A stretch of DNA of 52,281 bases from Streptomyces sp. NK15101 (GCF_020400725.1 NZ_JAINVG010000051.1:1-52281); one strand, 5' to 3'. Shown: positions 44,181-52,281, counted from the stretch's first letter. The notes: generated by a model not told the origin, from the letters alone. Made by a program: numbers and translations.

Positions 44181-44522
44181 ATGCCGATCACAAACCAGCA
44201 GGTAGCGGGACACGCGTTCCTGCGGCAGATGTACGGCGACCCGTACTTCCCTGATCACGTGGTCGACCGGGGTAAGGCGATCCTGCTGCGGCTGTGCGAG
44301 CGCATTGAGACCGAGCGGCCGTCGGAACTGGAGAGCTTGTATGCGCTCACCCAGGCTGCGACGGAGGAGTTCAACCTGCTGGACAGCGAGTTCGTGGCGG
44401 CCGGGAGCGAAATCGAGACGGTGGCGCGGGAATGGATCTGTGAGGAGTTCTGCTTCGTCGCCTCGGCGTACGGGTTCACGGAAGCGGATGCGGAGGAGTT
44501 GACCGCCGGCCGGGACTGGTGA
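44181..44522 (+). CDS. DUF5713-family protein
   Basis: A 113-residue acidic, all-helical cytoplasmic protein. The pattern RQMYGDPYFPDHVVDRGKAI, LESLYALTQAATEEFNLL, SEIETVAREWICEEF and a late EELTAGRDW fits DUF5713, a family of unknown function. The ATG at 44181 has a purine-rich tract (GGTGGGGAAG) upstream. It stands alone between the duplication scar and a repeated 57-bp element. Confidence 0.8.
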   Translation: MPITNQQVAGHAFLRQMYGDPYFPDHVVDRGKAILLRLCERIETERPSELESLYALTQAATEEFNLLDSEFVAAGSEIETVAREWICEEFCFVASAYGFTEADAEELTAGRDW

Positions 44523-44546
44523 ACGAGGACGGGAAGGCGACCACCT

Positions 44547-44603
44547 CCGACAGCAGACCGAGAACCTTTTTGCAGCCGTTCCCCGAAGGCACTCGGGCTC
44601 TTC
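44547..44603. repeat. 57-bp imperfect direct repeat, copy 1
   Basis: Aligns without gaps to 46782-46838 with 46 of 57 positions identical; similarity fades over the next ~25 bases. It shares the segment AAGGCACT-C/T-GGGCTCTTC. It may be the relic of an IS end or of a repeated gene tail. Confidence 0.55.
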
Positions 44604-44786
44604 ACAACGCCGCAGGTCTGGTTGCCGGCATGGAAGTCGCCCTACCGGAACCAGCACCAAAGGCGATACCACTCGCGCCCCTTCCGTCACTCCAAGTAGC
44701 GGATACGCTTCGTCACGCGGATGGCCGCGGGCCCGGGCAGGCCAAGCCAGCGGCGGCAGGATCAGGCCATCCGGGGTCACAGCGGC

Positions 44787-45205
44787 ATGAGTCGACGGGC
44801 GGCGGGCACCGATGCCGGTGTGCCCATCACGGATGGGACACGGCGCTTCATCTCCCTGTCGGCACGGTTGACCGGCTTCGACCGAGCGGAGCTGGAGGTC
44901 ACCGGGCTCGTCGAGACGTACCGGGCTGTGGCCGCCCAGGAGCTCGGAGCGGAACGGTACGAGCGGCTGCTGAACGAGGCCCTGCACGAGCCGCAGAAGC
45001 CGACGGCCACTCTGCGCGGCGAGTCACGGGCAGCGGCCCAGGCGGTCACGCACCTCTGGTACACGGCAGTTGGCCGGGCCGTCCATGAGGGCTGGTGTCC
45101 CCGCGTGCCTATGCCGAGGGCCTCGTATGGAAGGCGGCCGGTCTGACCGCGCCCGCCGCGGATCCCGGAGGTTACGGGAGTTGGGCCGAGGGGAGCGACC
45201 GGTGA
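44787..45205 (+). pseudogene. FAD-dependent sugar/alcohol dehydrogenase small subunit, frameshifted
   Basis: The front resembles the small subunit of FAD-SLDH-type dehydrogenases: TRRFISLSARLTGFDRAELE, VTGLVETYRAV, AAAQAVTHLWYTA. The frame now runs to a stop at 45146. The expected tail is present in another frame (VSPRAYAEGLVWKAAG, then DPGGYGSWAEGS) and ends in TGA at 45203-45205, overlapping the GTG of the large subunit in GTGA. So a deletion of part of the C-terminal third, not a multiple of three, broke a formerly coupled operon. Confidence 0.7.
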
Positions 45206-45585
45206 CGCGTTACGACGTGATCGTCGTGGGTGCCGGTGTCGCCGGCTCGCTCGTCGCACACCGGCTCGGCCGGCACAGTCGACGGGTCCTCGTCCTGGAG
45301 GCGGGCACGGCCGATTCGGGCGCCCGCGCTGCGGACCCCGACCCGCTCACCGCCGGTCTGACCGCGTCGGGCAGGCTGCCCGGATCCCTGCACCGGCCCC
45401 ACCCGGCGGCGCGTTGGCCCGAGACGGCGGACCTCGCCGGCACGGGCGGGACTCCCGGGTTCCGGGCAGACGGGGCCACAAGCCGGGTACGACGGCCGAG
45501 GCCTGTCCAAGAACATACGACCTGGCGTAGCCGACTGCGTGGCGTGGGCCATCCGCCTGTCCGCGGGCGGAGATCGCCTCGCTGA
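45202..45585 (+). pseudogene. GMC-type FAD dehydrogenase large subunit, N-terminal remnant
   Basis: Starts with a proper FAD-binding Rossmann motif (YDVIVVGAGVAGSLVAHRLG, then RVLVLEAGTAD). Homology continues to about PHPAARWPETADL (~45435), then becomes Arg-rich noise and stops at 45585. A full GMC enzyme needs ~500 or more residues. It is the partner of the broken small subunit just upstream; the pair would have oxidised a sugar or alcohol at the membrane. Confidence 0.7.
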
Positions 45586-45736
45586 GCTCACGTGCACCGC
45601 CGCCGCCCTCGTCACACCCACGCCCAGCCCCGCGGCGCGGCCGGCACCCGCGCCTCGGCATCCGCTCGCCGTATCCAGACCGCGGGCGGCGCGCCGGTGA
45701 CGGGCAGACCGCGGCCCCTGTGCGGCGCAGGGCGCG

Positions 45737-46333
45737 TCAGGTCCGTTCGGCACCTGGCCGGCGAACGCCGGGCAGGTGCACCAAGAGGAGTGCGAAGGCG
45801 GCCAGCGTGACGTTGCGGGCTGCCGCGTCCAGACCGTTCCAGTCGGACGACTGCCACATGGCGAACCACTCGCCGCCGATCGCGAGGAAGCCGAGTCCGA
45901 AGAGCAGCAGCACCATCACCAGCCCCACCGTGCTCGCCGCGCGGGCCCGGTCGTACGCGTCGCGGCGCAGCCCCGTGATCCAGAACCAGGTGGCGGCGAG
46001 CAGGACCGCCGCGGCCAGTGTCTCCCAGACGATGACGGCGACGTAAGCGGCGTTCTGGAGGGCGGGGGAGGTGACCGCCCGCCACATCAGGTCGGGGTCC
46101 TTGAACGTGGTGTCCATGCTCAGGACGTGCTGGACGAACTGTTGGTTGGTTCCGAAGTCCGTGATGTTCCCGAAGGCCACCAGGGCCGTGTAGAGCGCGA
46201 CGGTCGCCGTCAACGCGGCCGCCGCGACGGGCGGCGCGCCCAGCCGGAGGAGCCAGTTCCGCTGGGCGGCGGGGGCCGTTCCGGGGGAACGGATGCCGGA
46301 GTCGGGGCCGATCGGCCGGTGAGACTGTGTCAT
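45737..46333 (-). CDS. DUF2165-type small integral membrane protein
   Basis: A 198-residue protein with four membrane segments (~33-54, ~96-120, ~134-156, ~174-190). Between helices 1 and 2 it has FGNITDFGTNQQFVQHVLSM and TTFKDPDLMWRAVTSPALQN, the marks of DUF2165. Later ones are the GEWFAMWQSSDWNG loop. Function of the family is unknown. The ATG at 46333 has GGAGGA eight bases upstream. It is intact although its neighbours on both sides are decayed. The 46334-46781 gap shows no gene. Confidence 0.85.
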   Translation of the reverse strand: MTQSHRPIGPDSGIRSPGTAPAAQRNWLLRLGAPPVAAAALTATVALYTALVAFGNITDFGTNQQFVQHVLSMDTTFKDPDLMWRAVTSPALQNAAYVAVIVWETLAAAVLLAATWFWITGLRRDAYDRARAASTVGLVMVLLLFGLGFLAIGGEWFAMWQSSDWNGLDAAARNVTLAAFALLLVHLPGVRRPGAERT

Positions 46334-46781
46334 GGACGTGTCCTCCTTCACCGTCCCGCGGCTTGGACCGCGGGTCGTACCGTCCCTTCCCCACTGGCAC
46401 GACCCTTCACCGCCCTGCCGTGCACCGGTCCCTCCACGTGCCGGGGAAGCGTCTCCATGCCGATACCCGAAGCGGTCGCAGAGGCGGCTGCGGACACCGC
46501 CATCGACCGAAGCGGCGCCTGGCGACATGCCTGTGGGTGACCCCCACCACGGCTGGACATCGCAGTCGGTGGCAGTGCCCGTCCGGCGACGGAACTGCCG
46601 CGGAGCGAACCGACTCCCGACCTCGGACGGCTCCGCGTCGCACGGTCGGTTCAGCACCCCGACGTGACGGGAAGCGCCGACGAAGCCGGGCACTCAAGAT
46701 CCGGACCGCGCACGGCCCGGCATCGCTCCGCCGTCGAGCTGGAACGTCATTCCTGCTGGTCATGATGGTGTACCGCCGATA

Positions 46782-46838
46782 CCGCCAGCAGACCAAGAAC
46801 GTTTCGTCAGCTACTCCCCCAAGGCACTTGGGCTCTTC
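46782..46838. repeat. 57-bp imperfect direct repeat, copy 2
   Basis: Second copy of the element at 44547-44603 in the same orientation. The two copies bracket the broken dehydrogenase operon and the DUF2165 gene (about 2.2 kb). Confidence 0.55.
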
Positions 46839-46907
46839 CAGAGGCTGAAGTCGGTTGCCTGGCAGGGAGGTTGCCCCAACAGGCACCCCTGGCGCTCGGA
46901 CACGAAG

Positions 46908-46937
46908 GACGGGCCGCCGCGAAAGCGGCGGCCCGTC
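46908..46937. terminator. terminator hairpin with GAAA loop
   Basis: Perfect 13-bp arms (46908-46920 and 46925-46937) closed by the tetraloop GAAA, a very stable GNRA loop. It lies 11 bases beyond the stop of the GH92/CBM32 remnant on the minus strand and was clearly that gene's terminator. Confidence 0.85.
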
Positions 46938-46947
46938 TGTGGCCGGC

Positions 46948-47590
46948 TCAGTAGACCTCGAGCTCGTAGAGCCGTGCGGCCTGGTCGGTCGTCTGGGTCG
47001 GGGTGGTCACCTCGATCCGTACGTACCGGGCGGTGACGTTCATTGGATGGGTCGTCGCCGCCGCGGTGTTGCCGGTGACGGTCGCGACCGTGGTCCAGGT
47101 CGTCCCGTCCGTCGACGTCTTGATGGTGAACGCCTTGGTGTTGCAGGTCGCCGACTCGCCGCCGAGTGCCGCGTGCTTGACCACGACTCTGGTGACCGGC
47201 TCGCTCGCCCCGAGATCGACCTGCAGCCACTTCGACGACGTCAGCGTGCGGAACTTGTCGGAGAGGCTGCCGTTGACGGCCTTGGACGGAGCTTCCGAGA
47301 TGGCACACGCACCTGGCCGACATGGTGCCGAGGTCGTCGTTGCCGGGCAGGCCCGACGGGCCGGTGGTGTAGACCGTGTCGACGAGCTGACGCACCGTCT
47401 CCTGGATCTTCCAGGGCTTGCCGAGCTCGTTGTACAGCCACGGAGCGTGGATGTCGGGTTCGTTGGTCGGGTCGTACTTCCGCGCCCCGCCGCCCCGCAG
47501 CAGCCAGTTGCCCGCGGCGTCGTGGAAGAAGTGGTCCAGGCGGGCGATCGTGGTGGCCTTGCCGCCCATGAGGTCTGCGAGGCCGCCGGG
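46948..47590 (-). pseudogene. GH92 alpha-mannosidase with CBM32 tail, doubly truncated remnant
   Basis: From 47590 down: a piece of the GH92 catalytic core (GGLADLMGGKATTIARLDHF, DPTNEPDIHAPWLYNELGKP, QLVDTVYTTGPSGLPGNDDL, GTMSA). Near 47300 the frame breaks and the remaining C-terminal ~200 residues of the enzyme are lost. A neighbouring frame then carries a nearly complete F5/8 type C (CBM32) domain (SKWLQVDLGASEPVTRVVVK, YVRIEVTTPTQT, LYELEVY) to the stop at 46948. The whole N-terminal half is missing. It cannot be active. Confidence 0.8.
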
Positions 47591-48294
47591 CCCAGGTCGA
47601 CCAGCTGCTCGACACCGGGCTCGACGGTCTGCTGCTGACCCCCAACTGGCGCCCGGACGCCGGCCCCGGCGAAACGGAGTGGGTCCGCGGCCTGCCGGTG
47701 CCCGCCGTCCTCGTCGAACGGCCTACGACCCCCGACGGCACCGCCGCCGACCTGGACTCGGTCGGTTCCGACCATCGCCACGGCGTGCTGCTCGCCCTCC
47801 GCCACCTGCGCGCACTCGGCCACAAGTCCGTCCTCCTCGCCGCCCGGGACGACACCTGGACGGCCCACCGGGCGCGGGCCGGCTACGAGGAAGGCGTCCG
47901 GCTGCTGGGGCTCGCCCCGCGGCCGGTGGTCGACATCCAGCGGCCCAACCTCGACTCGGAGACCGTGGCCGAACGGATCGCCGAGGCGGTCGCCGAAGGC
48001 GTGCGAGCCGTCCTCGTGCACAACGACCAGGAGGCGGTCCAGCTCATTCCGCTGCTGCGCGCCCGCGGTCTGCGGGCGCCCGACGACCTGGCGCTGATCT
48101 CGTACGACGACGTCTTCGCCGCGCTCGCCGCACCACCGCTCACGGCGGTCGCGCCGCCGAAGCGCGCGGTGGGTTCCGCGGCGGTGAAGCTGCTGCTGCG
48201 CCGCCTCGACGACGAATCGGCGCTGCCCGTCCACCACATCCAGCTGATGCCGGAGCTGAAGATCCGCACCTCCTGCGGGGGCACCGTCGTCTGA
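47590..48294 (+). pseudogene. LacI-family regulator, C-terminal effector domain only
   Basis: The frame opens abruptly at about 47590 in AQVDQLLDTGLDGLLLTPNW and runs through a normal sugar-binding domain: SVGSDHRHGVLLALRHLRAL, HKSVLLAARDDTWTAHRARA, AVLVHNDQEAVQLIPLLRAR and LALISYDDVFAALAAPPLTA. The DNA-binding helix-turn-helix and the first ~100 residues are missing. It abuts the GH92 fragment back to back. An inner ATG or GTG might allow translation of a ligand-binding fragment, but no regulator remains. Confidence 0.8.
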
Positions 48295-48318
48295 GGCTGC
48301 CTGGGGGCGCCCTGTCGA

Positions 48319-48770
48319 TCATGTGTCGAGTCGGATGAGGGTGCCGGCGAGGCTGACGGCGGCGAGGTGGAGTTTGCTGGTCAGCCCGCCGCGGGAGCGT
48401 CCCAGGCCGCGTTCCTCGAGCCCCCTTCGGCGGCCGCGTGCTGATGCGCGCGGACGATGGTGGGGTCGATCGCGACCAGCCAGTCCACCTCCGCCCGGGA
48501 TCGGGCACTGTCAGCAGGCGGTCGAAGGTGCCGTTCCGCGGCCCAGCGGGCGAACCGCCCGTGAACGGTCTGCCACGGCCCGAGCCGCTCCGGCGGGTTC
48601 CTCCAGGGCAGGCCGGTGCGGAACGTGAACACGACGGCCTCGAGCACCTGTCGGTGATCCCGCCACCGGCCACGAGCCCGCCCCGCAGACGACAGCAACG
48701 GAGCGATCGCCGCCCAAGCGGCGTCAGAAGTCTGCCGTCCCGCACGACCGGACCAACGATCCGATGGTCC
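48319..48770 (-). mobile_element. IS5-family transposase with internal deletion
   Basis: The N-terminal part is recognisable (SDAAWAAIAPLLSSAGRARG, HRQVLEAVVFTFRTGLPWRN, PWQTVHGRFARWAAE, EVDWLVAIDPTIVRAHQHA), with frameshifts near 48540 and 48430. After GRSRGGLTSKLHLAA it jumps straight to the family's last residues (VSLAGTLIRLDT and stop). The catalytic middle, roughly 130 residues, has been cut out. It is a dead, MITE-like derivative. Confidence 0.7.
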
Positions 48771-48987
48771 GAAAGGCACTCCCTGGACTCCAGGGTCTAC
48801 GCCCACGTCCTGAACACTCCCGGCGCCCTGAGCGCCCTACTGCGGAGGCGGCAGAGGACAGATCCTCAAGCCGGGTCCCCCTCATGCTCACGGCCCGTGC
48901 CAGTGCTCTCCGGCGCGCCACCTACTTGACGACGACCGTGTGCACTTCGGCGTCGCCGCCCTGCCCGTCACGGCAGTACACATAACG

Positions 48988-49260
48988 CCTGCGCGAAGCC
49001 CTCGACGTGGTGCGCACCCCGCGGACCGAGCGGATCCTGCTGGATCCGGCGGGCGTCGGCTTCGGCGAATCCGCCTTCGTTCACGAGCCGACCGGCACAC
49101 GGAGCCGGCCGGAGCAGCACGTCCTTTTCGGCTTCCCTGCCAGGCAGGTCACCCGTCCGCTCGACCTCGCCGGCACACGGCGCGGGCTCGACATCGCCCT
49201 CGACGACGCGGTCCGACCGGTACCGCCCCTCCCTTGCGGAAATCCGACGCCCGCTCGGTG
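48988..49260 (+). pseudogene. STAS-domain remnant
   Basis: After an in-frame TAA near 48984 the frame reads LREALDVVRTPRTERILLD, PAGVGFGESAFVHEP, then a degraded middle and RPLDLAGTRRGLDIALDD. These match the second half of a STAS anti-sigma antagonist (compare VLDLSGATFGDSSFL in the intact gene at 34477), but the phosphoacceptor site reads GESAF and the N-terminal half is missing. It directly precedes an intact HATPase gene. The 48771-48987 stretch before it holds no clear gene. Confidence 0.5.
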
Positions 49261-49325
49261 TGAGGATCCGATCGGGGGGTATACGAGGCCGCGCACACAA
49301 GGGCGCGTGGTGAAGGGGAAGAAGG

Positions 49326-49799
49326 ATGGGGCAGACATCAGGCGTTGCGGCCGGCCGGCCGCTGATGGCGGACATCGTGTCGGCGTCCGGCGTCTTCGAG
49401 GGCAGCGAGAACATCGCCGTCGCCCGTGAACTGGCCCGCACCTTCCTCAGCGACGTCCAGGCCGTGCACGGTCTGCCGGTGTCCGAGCGCGCGATGAGCG
49501 TGGTGGAGCTGGTGGTCAGCGAACTGGTCACCAATGCCCGCAAGTACGCGCCCGGCCCGTGCCTGCTGACCCTGGAGGTCGTCGGCGGCTCGGTCGAGGT
49601 GACGGTGTGGGACAGCAATCCCGCCCTGCCGGCCCTCCTTGAGCCCGATCCGTCCCGGGTGGGGCAGCACGGGCTGGAGATCGTGATGGCGGTCGGCCAG
49701 AGCTTCGCCGTGCACCGTGAGCCCGTGGGCAAGCGCATCACCGCGGCGATCGCCTTGGCCGACGATCCCAGCGGTGCGGCCGCCGGTCGCCGGCTGTGA
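49326..49799 (+). CDS. SpoIIAB/RsbW-like HATPase (anti-sigma kinase type)
   Basis: A 157-residue GHKL ATP-binding protein. N-box N70 (ELVVSELVTNARKYAPG), G1 acidic site D96 (VTVWDSNPALP) and G2 part VGQHGLEIVMAVG (112-124). Like the gene at 35170 it should phosphorylate STAS proteins or hold a sigma factor. The ATG at 49326 has AAGGGGAAGAAGG directly upstream. Its original partner may have been the STAS gene now decayed just upstream; the nearest intact STAS gene is at 50994. No sigma factor is adjacent. Confidence 0.88.
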   Translation: MGQTSGVAAGRPLMADIVSASGVFEGSENIAVARELARTFLSDVQAVHGLPVSERAMSVVELVVSELVTNARKYAPGPCLLTLEVVGGSVEVTVWDSNPALPALLEPDPSRVGQHGLEIVMAVGQSFAVHREPVGKRITAAIALADDPSGAAAGRRL

Positions 49800-50089
49800 G
49801 AACTGCTGACGGAATGCGGGTCGGTCGAGGGCTCCACTGCCGGCGGTGGGTGCGGAGTCGTCATGACAGCATCCAGCTGTGACGTGCGATGTGTGTGGAC
49901 ACGAGATGTGGCGGACACCGGTGGCGGAACCCCGAATGGCGTGGAACTTGCCGGTGAGGGAGCGGTGGTTCTGATCCTGGTGCTACGCGTGGACTGAGCC
50001 GGGACACGATCCTCGCGAGGTCTCACGACCCAAGTACCAGCCTGCGTACGGGTGTTGGGAGCGGGCAGAGACGCCGGATCTTCCTGAAG

Positions 50090-50420
50090 ACGTGGCCCGG
50101 CACCGCTGTTCGGGATCTCGCCGACGACGGCCTGAGGGCGTGACCGTGCCGGCGGTCGTCGCCTGCCTCAACACCGGGCTCGTCGTCCCGCACCGCAAAT
50201 GGCCGGGGACGGGCCTGCTGCCGGGCGAGGAGGAGGACAATGCCGGACAGCGCAAGGTCCGGGCCCGCGTCGAGCACGCTTTCGCCCGCACGAAGCACTA
50301 CGAGGTCCTCCGCGACCGCCGACAGGGGCGACGGCCTCCACCACGTCATCCAGGCCGTCGCCCCCCTGCACCACCCCGCCCTCACCGCGTGACAAGAGCA
50401 GCCACAAACCGGCCCTGACC
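50090..50420 (+). mobile_element. IS5/HARBI-type transposase, C-terminal scrap
   Basis: The frame has TGLVVPHRKWPGTGLLPGEE, then QRKVRARVEHAFARTKHYEV and LRDRR, typical of the last part of a DDE_Tnp_4 transposase. A frameshift near 50320 moves the final GDGLHHVIQAVAPLHHPALT to another frame. Everything before is lost. The 49800-50089 gap upstream shows no supported gene and may contain more of the same element. Confidence 0.65.
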
Positions 50421-50548
50421 TGATCGGACACGGCTTTCTGCAACATGCTTCAGGTCAGACCGCCGTCCGCCACACTCAGCCACGGTCGGGACGGAACCCA
50501 GGCTCGGTGACCGGATGCGGTTCGCGCCGGCGGAGTCGGCCGGGGGTG

Positions 50549-50881
50549 TCAGTGGGGGACCGACTGCTGGCCGGTGCGCTCGGACTCGTCCTGTACGAGC
50601 AGGGACAACAGAGAGGCCAGGGGGAGGCCGGCTTCGGCGGGGTGGCGCAGCACCCTGTCCGGCTCTATGCGGTACGTGTTCGTGCGGCCTTCTCGCGTGT
50701 GGGAGAGGTAGCCGTCCTGTTCGAGGTCGGCGATGATCCGCGAGACGGCACGCTCGGTGAGCCGGCAGTGGGCGGCGATGTCACGGATGCGAACGTTCGG
50801 GTTGTCCGCGATGGCGGCCAGTACACGCGCGTGGTTCGTGATGAACGTCCATCCGGTGTGAGATTCAGGGGATCCAACCAT
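50549..50881 (-). CDS. winged-helix (MarR/ArsR-like) regulator
   Basis: A 110-residue DNA-binding protein. The winged helix covers ~12-80: TNHARVLAAIADNPNVRIRD, AAHCRLTERAVSRIIADLEQ, then the wing GYLSHTREGRTNTYRI. The C-terminus (RHPAEAGLPLASLLSLL) follows the pattern of small Streptomyces regulators with this fold. No ligand site is visible. I use the ATG at 50881, beginning MVGSPESHTGWTF; the frame extends to 51076. It is divergent from the STAS gene at 50994 and so may regulate it. Confidence 0.85.
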   Translation of the reverse strand: MVGSPESHTGWTFITNHARVLAAIADNPNVRIRDIAAHCRLTERAVSRIIADLEQDGYLSHTREGRTNTYRIEPDRVLRHPAEAGLPLASLLSLLVQDESERTGQQSVPH

Positions 50882-50993
50882 GCCCCGGATTTTACGGACC
50901 TCAGTTGCCAGAACCAAAATGCATGACATAGTTTTCCTGTAATCGATGTCGCGCCTTCCCTTTCGCGGAGGGATTGCCGGAGGGAGTCCGAGA

Positions 50994-51404
50994 GTGCCCT
51001 GGAGCGAGGATGACGCCGTCGCGTCCGCACTCCTGACCGCGCCCAGCAGGAAGCTGGTGCCGGAGCAGAGCGCCAAGGACGCGTCACGGCAGGACCTGGT
51101 GATCCAGTACGAGTGCTGCGGGGCGCAGGTCGTCGAGGCCCGCGGCGATTACGACATGCACTCCATCGGCCCCTTGGCCGATGTGTTGAAGACCGCGACC
51201 GAAACGCATCCGAAGGTGGTCCTGGACGCCTCCGGGGTCACCTTCGCGGACTCCGCCTTCCTGAATCTGGTGATCCTCATCCACCAGACGGGAAAGCTGC
51301 GCGTGGTGGCGCCGTCGGAGCGGGTCCGGCGGCTCTGTGCGATCACCGGCGTGGACGGCGTTCTGCAGATCCGGGAAACCGTCGACGAAGCCGTCGCCTC
51401 GTGA
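50994..51404 (+). CDS. STAS-domain anti-sigma-factor antagonist
   Basis: A 136-residue protein with a STAS domain at ~35-135: VVEARGDYDMHSIGPLADVL, the phosphoacceptor loop KVVLDASGVTFADSAFLNL with S87, and VVAPSERVRRLCAITGVDGV. It should compete with a sigma factor for an anti-sigma kinase, perhaps the HATPase at 49326. The GTG at 50994 has GGGAG seven bases upstream; an ATG at 50946 is also in frame. It is divergent from the winged-helix regulator. Confidence 0.87.
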   Translation: MPWSEDDAVASALLTAPSRKLVPEQSAKDASRQDLVIQYECCGAQVVEARGDYDMHSIGPLADVLKTATETHPKVVLDASGVTFADSAFLNLVILIHQTGKLRVVAPSERVRRLCAITGVDGVLQIRETVDEAVAS

Positions 51405-51449
51405 ACGCACGCGACGGCTGCCAAGGAGGTCGCCGACCGGTCGCCCGAG

Positions 51450-51590
51450 ACGCCACCGACCAGGAGATCGCCGACACGCTCTTCCTGCCCTCCCCGCACG
51501 GTGGAGAAGCACGTCACCCGCGTCCTCACGGAACTCGACAACACCCGCCAGGCCGCCTCGACGGCCCTTTCCAAAGCTCGTCGGAGGACT
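51450..51590 (+). pseudogene. LuxR-type helix-turn-helix remnant
   Basis: One frame reads ATDQEIADTLFLPSP and, after the loss of one base in CCCCGCACGG, another continues with TVEKHVTRVLTELDNTRQAA. Together they form the last part of a LuxR DNA-binding domain. The rest of the gene is missing. The 51591-51769 stretch holds nothing further I can support. Confidence 0.55.
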
Positions 51591-51769
51591 GGCCCACAGG
51601 GCTTGCCACTCTTCCCGGAAGAGGCGATCACCGCCTGGGGCACCATGATCGTTCTCACCGATAACCACGAGTCCGTTGATCGCCGGGTCCGGGACAGGCA
51701 CGATCGCGCGGTGATCCTTGCCGTTCCATAGGTGATGCCGGAATCGACAGCGCCTACTGGGGTCGGCGA

Positions 51770-52281
51770 ATGGAGATCCGCCCCGTCCACCAGGTCCGTC
51801 GGAGCCAAGTGCCGGCCGAACGCTCCCGTCCTGCCCTCCAGCAGAGGTCCACCGCGGTCCGCCGCATCCGGGGCCACCTCGTCGACGCCCGGGCCGCCCA
51901 GGACGCCGACACCGTCGACGAGATCCGGGACGACGTCATCAGCGACCCGGACTCCGACGACAACGCCTACGCGCACGTCTCCTCGGTCGGCATCGGGCCC
52001 CCGGCCCTCGCAGCTACCGGGGCGGAGTGGTCCGCGTCGCGGCCGGAGGAGCGCGAACCCGTGCGGTCGTCACCCGGCGAGCCGCATGGCTCCTGCACCT
52101 CGGCTGCACGCCGCACTGCCTCGCCGGCGGGCCGGCTGCGGGTGCCGGTCTCGGCCCGGCGCCGACCCCCGCCCTGGGCCTGGTCCCGGCCGCCGGCGCC
52201 GGCCCCGGCCGGCGGTCCCGGACGGTCGTGGAGACAGTCGACGCGGAAGCGGGCCGCGCCACCCTACGCGGCCGGCCCGTC
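51770..52281 (+). CDS. open frame running off the right edge, unassigned
   Basis: From the ATG at 51770 the frame is open to the end of the window. Residues ~28-80 look natural (VRRIRGHLVDARAAQDADTV, DEIRDDVISDPDSDDNAYAH). Further on, another frame (from about 52003) looks more protein-like (YRGGVVRVAAGGARTRAVV, ending TVVETVDAEAGRATLRGRPV), so there may be a frameshift near 52000 or two overlapping pieces. No family recognised; no RBS before the ATG. Confidence 0.3.
   Translation, partial: MEIRPVHQVRRSQVPAERSRPALQQRSTAVRRIRGHLVDARAAQDADTVDEIRDDVISDPDSDDNAYAHVSSVGIGPPALAATGAEWSASRPEEREPVRSSPGEPHGSCTSAARRTASPAGRLRVPVSARRRPPPWAWSRPPAPAPAGGPGRSWRQSTRKRAAPPYAAGP

Noticed and set aside
1..52281. 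tRNA, rRNA, CRISPR arrays, phage integrase or attachment sites
   Set aside because: I looked for cloverleaf ends, integrase motifs and regular repeats and found nothing convincing; the IS fragments explain the mobile DNA that is visible.

Overview
The window looks like a Streptomyces chromosome, probably an accessory or arm region. It is very GC-rich, uses many GTG starts, and its families are typical of the genus: an ECF sigma factor with a sugar-binding tail, secreted GH10/GH62 and GH74 enzymes, orphan SpoIIAB/STAS partner-switch genes, a 9-kb RHS/YD-repeat protein and IS5-type debris. All calls come from reading translations and DNA by eye; no database search was run.

Layout. 0.3-1.6 kb: a deoxynucleoside kinase and a doubtful membrane gene. 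1.8-12.6 kb, all on the minus strand: a polymorphic-toxin locus. A secreted ~3,050-residue RHS protein ends in a HINT domain and a deaminase-like tip, followed by a SUKH-type immunity gene, then a free-standing CxxC/DH/CxxC nuclease-like module paired with an Imm21-type immunity gene. 12.9-16.9 kb: an MmpS-like anchored protein, an L,D-transpeptidase lipoprotein, an XRE regulator and an NCS2 purine permease. 17.4-23.7 kb: a NarL/DesK-type two-component pair, a DUF418-like membrane protein with an in-frame amber codon upstream, a WD40 gene fragment and an ABC exporter.

24.2-31.3 kb is a hemicellulose locus on the minus strand: a membrane sigma factor (sigma-70 domains, HxxxCxxC zinc site, hydrophobic segments, AbfB/CBM42-like domain), a GH10-CBM13-GH62 fusion enzyme and a ricin-GH74 xyloglucanase. 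A shared short motif precedes the sigma gene and the xylanase gene. My inference is that the sigma factor senses arabinosyl side chains through its own C-terminus and drives the enzymes next to it.

31.6-46.3 kb: small regulatory and metabolic genes (PfpI and GlxA, CBS, STAS, HATPase, secreted nuclease, serine hydrolase with MerR, PhzF with LysR, DUF5713, DUF2165). Two intergenic regions carry perfect palindromes suited to the neighbouring regulator.

44.5-52.3 kb is decaying DNA: a disrupted FAD-dehydrogenase pair, a divergent GH92/LacI pair joined by a deletion that removed both 5' ends, an internally deleted IS5 transposase, a STAS remnant and a LuxR remnant. Intact partner-switch genes (HATPase, STAS) and a winged-helix regulator lie among them.
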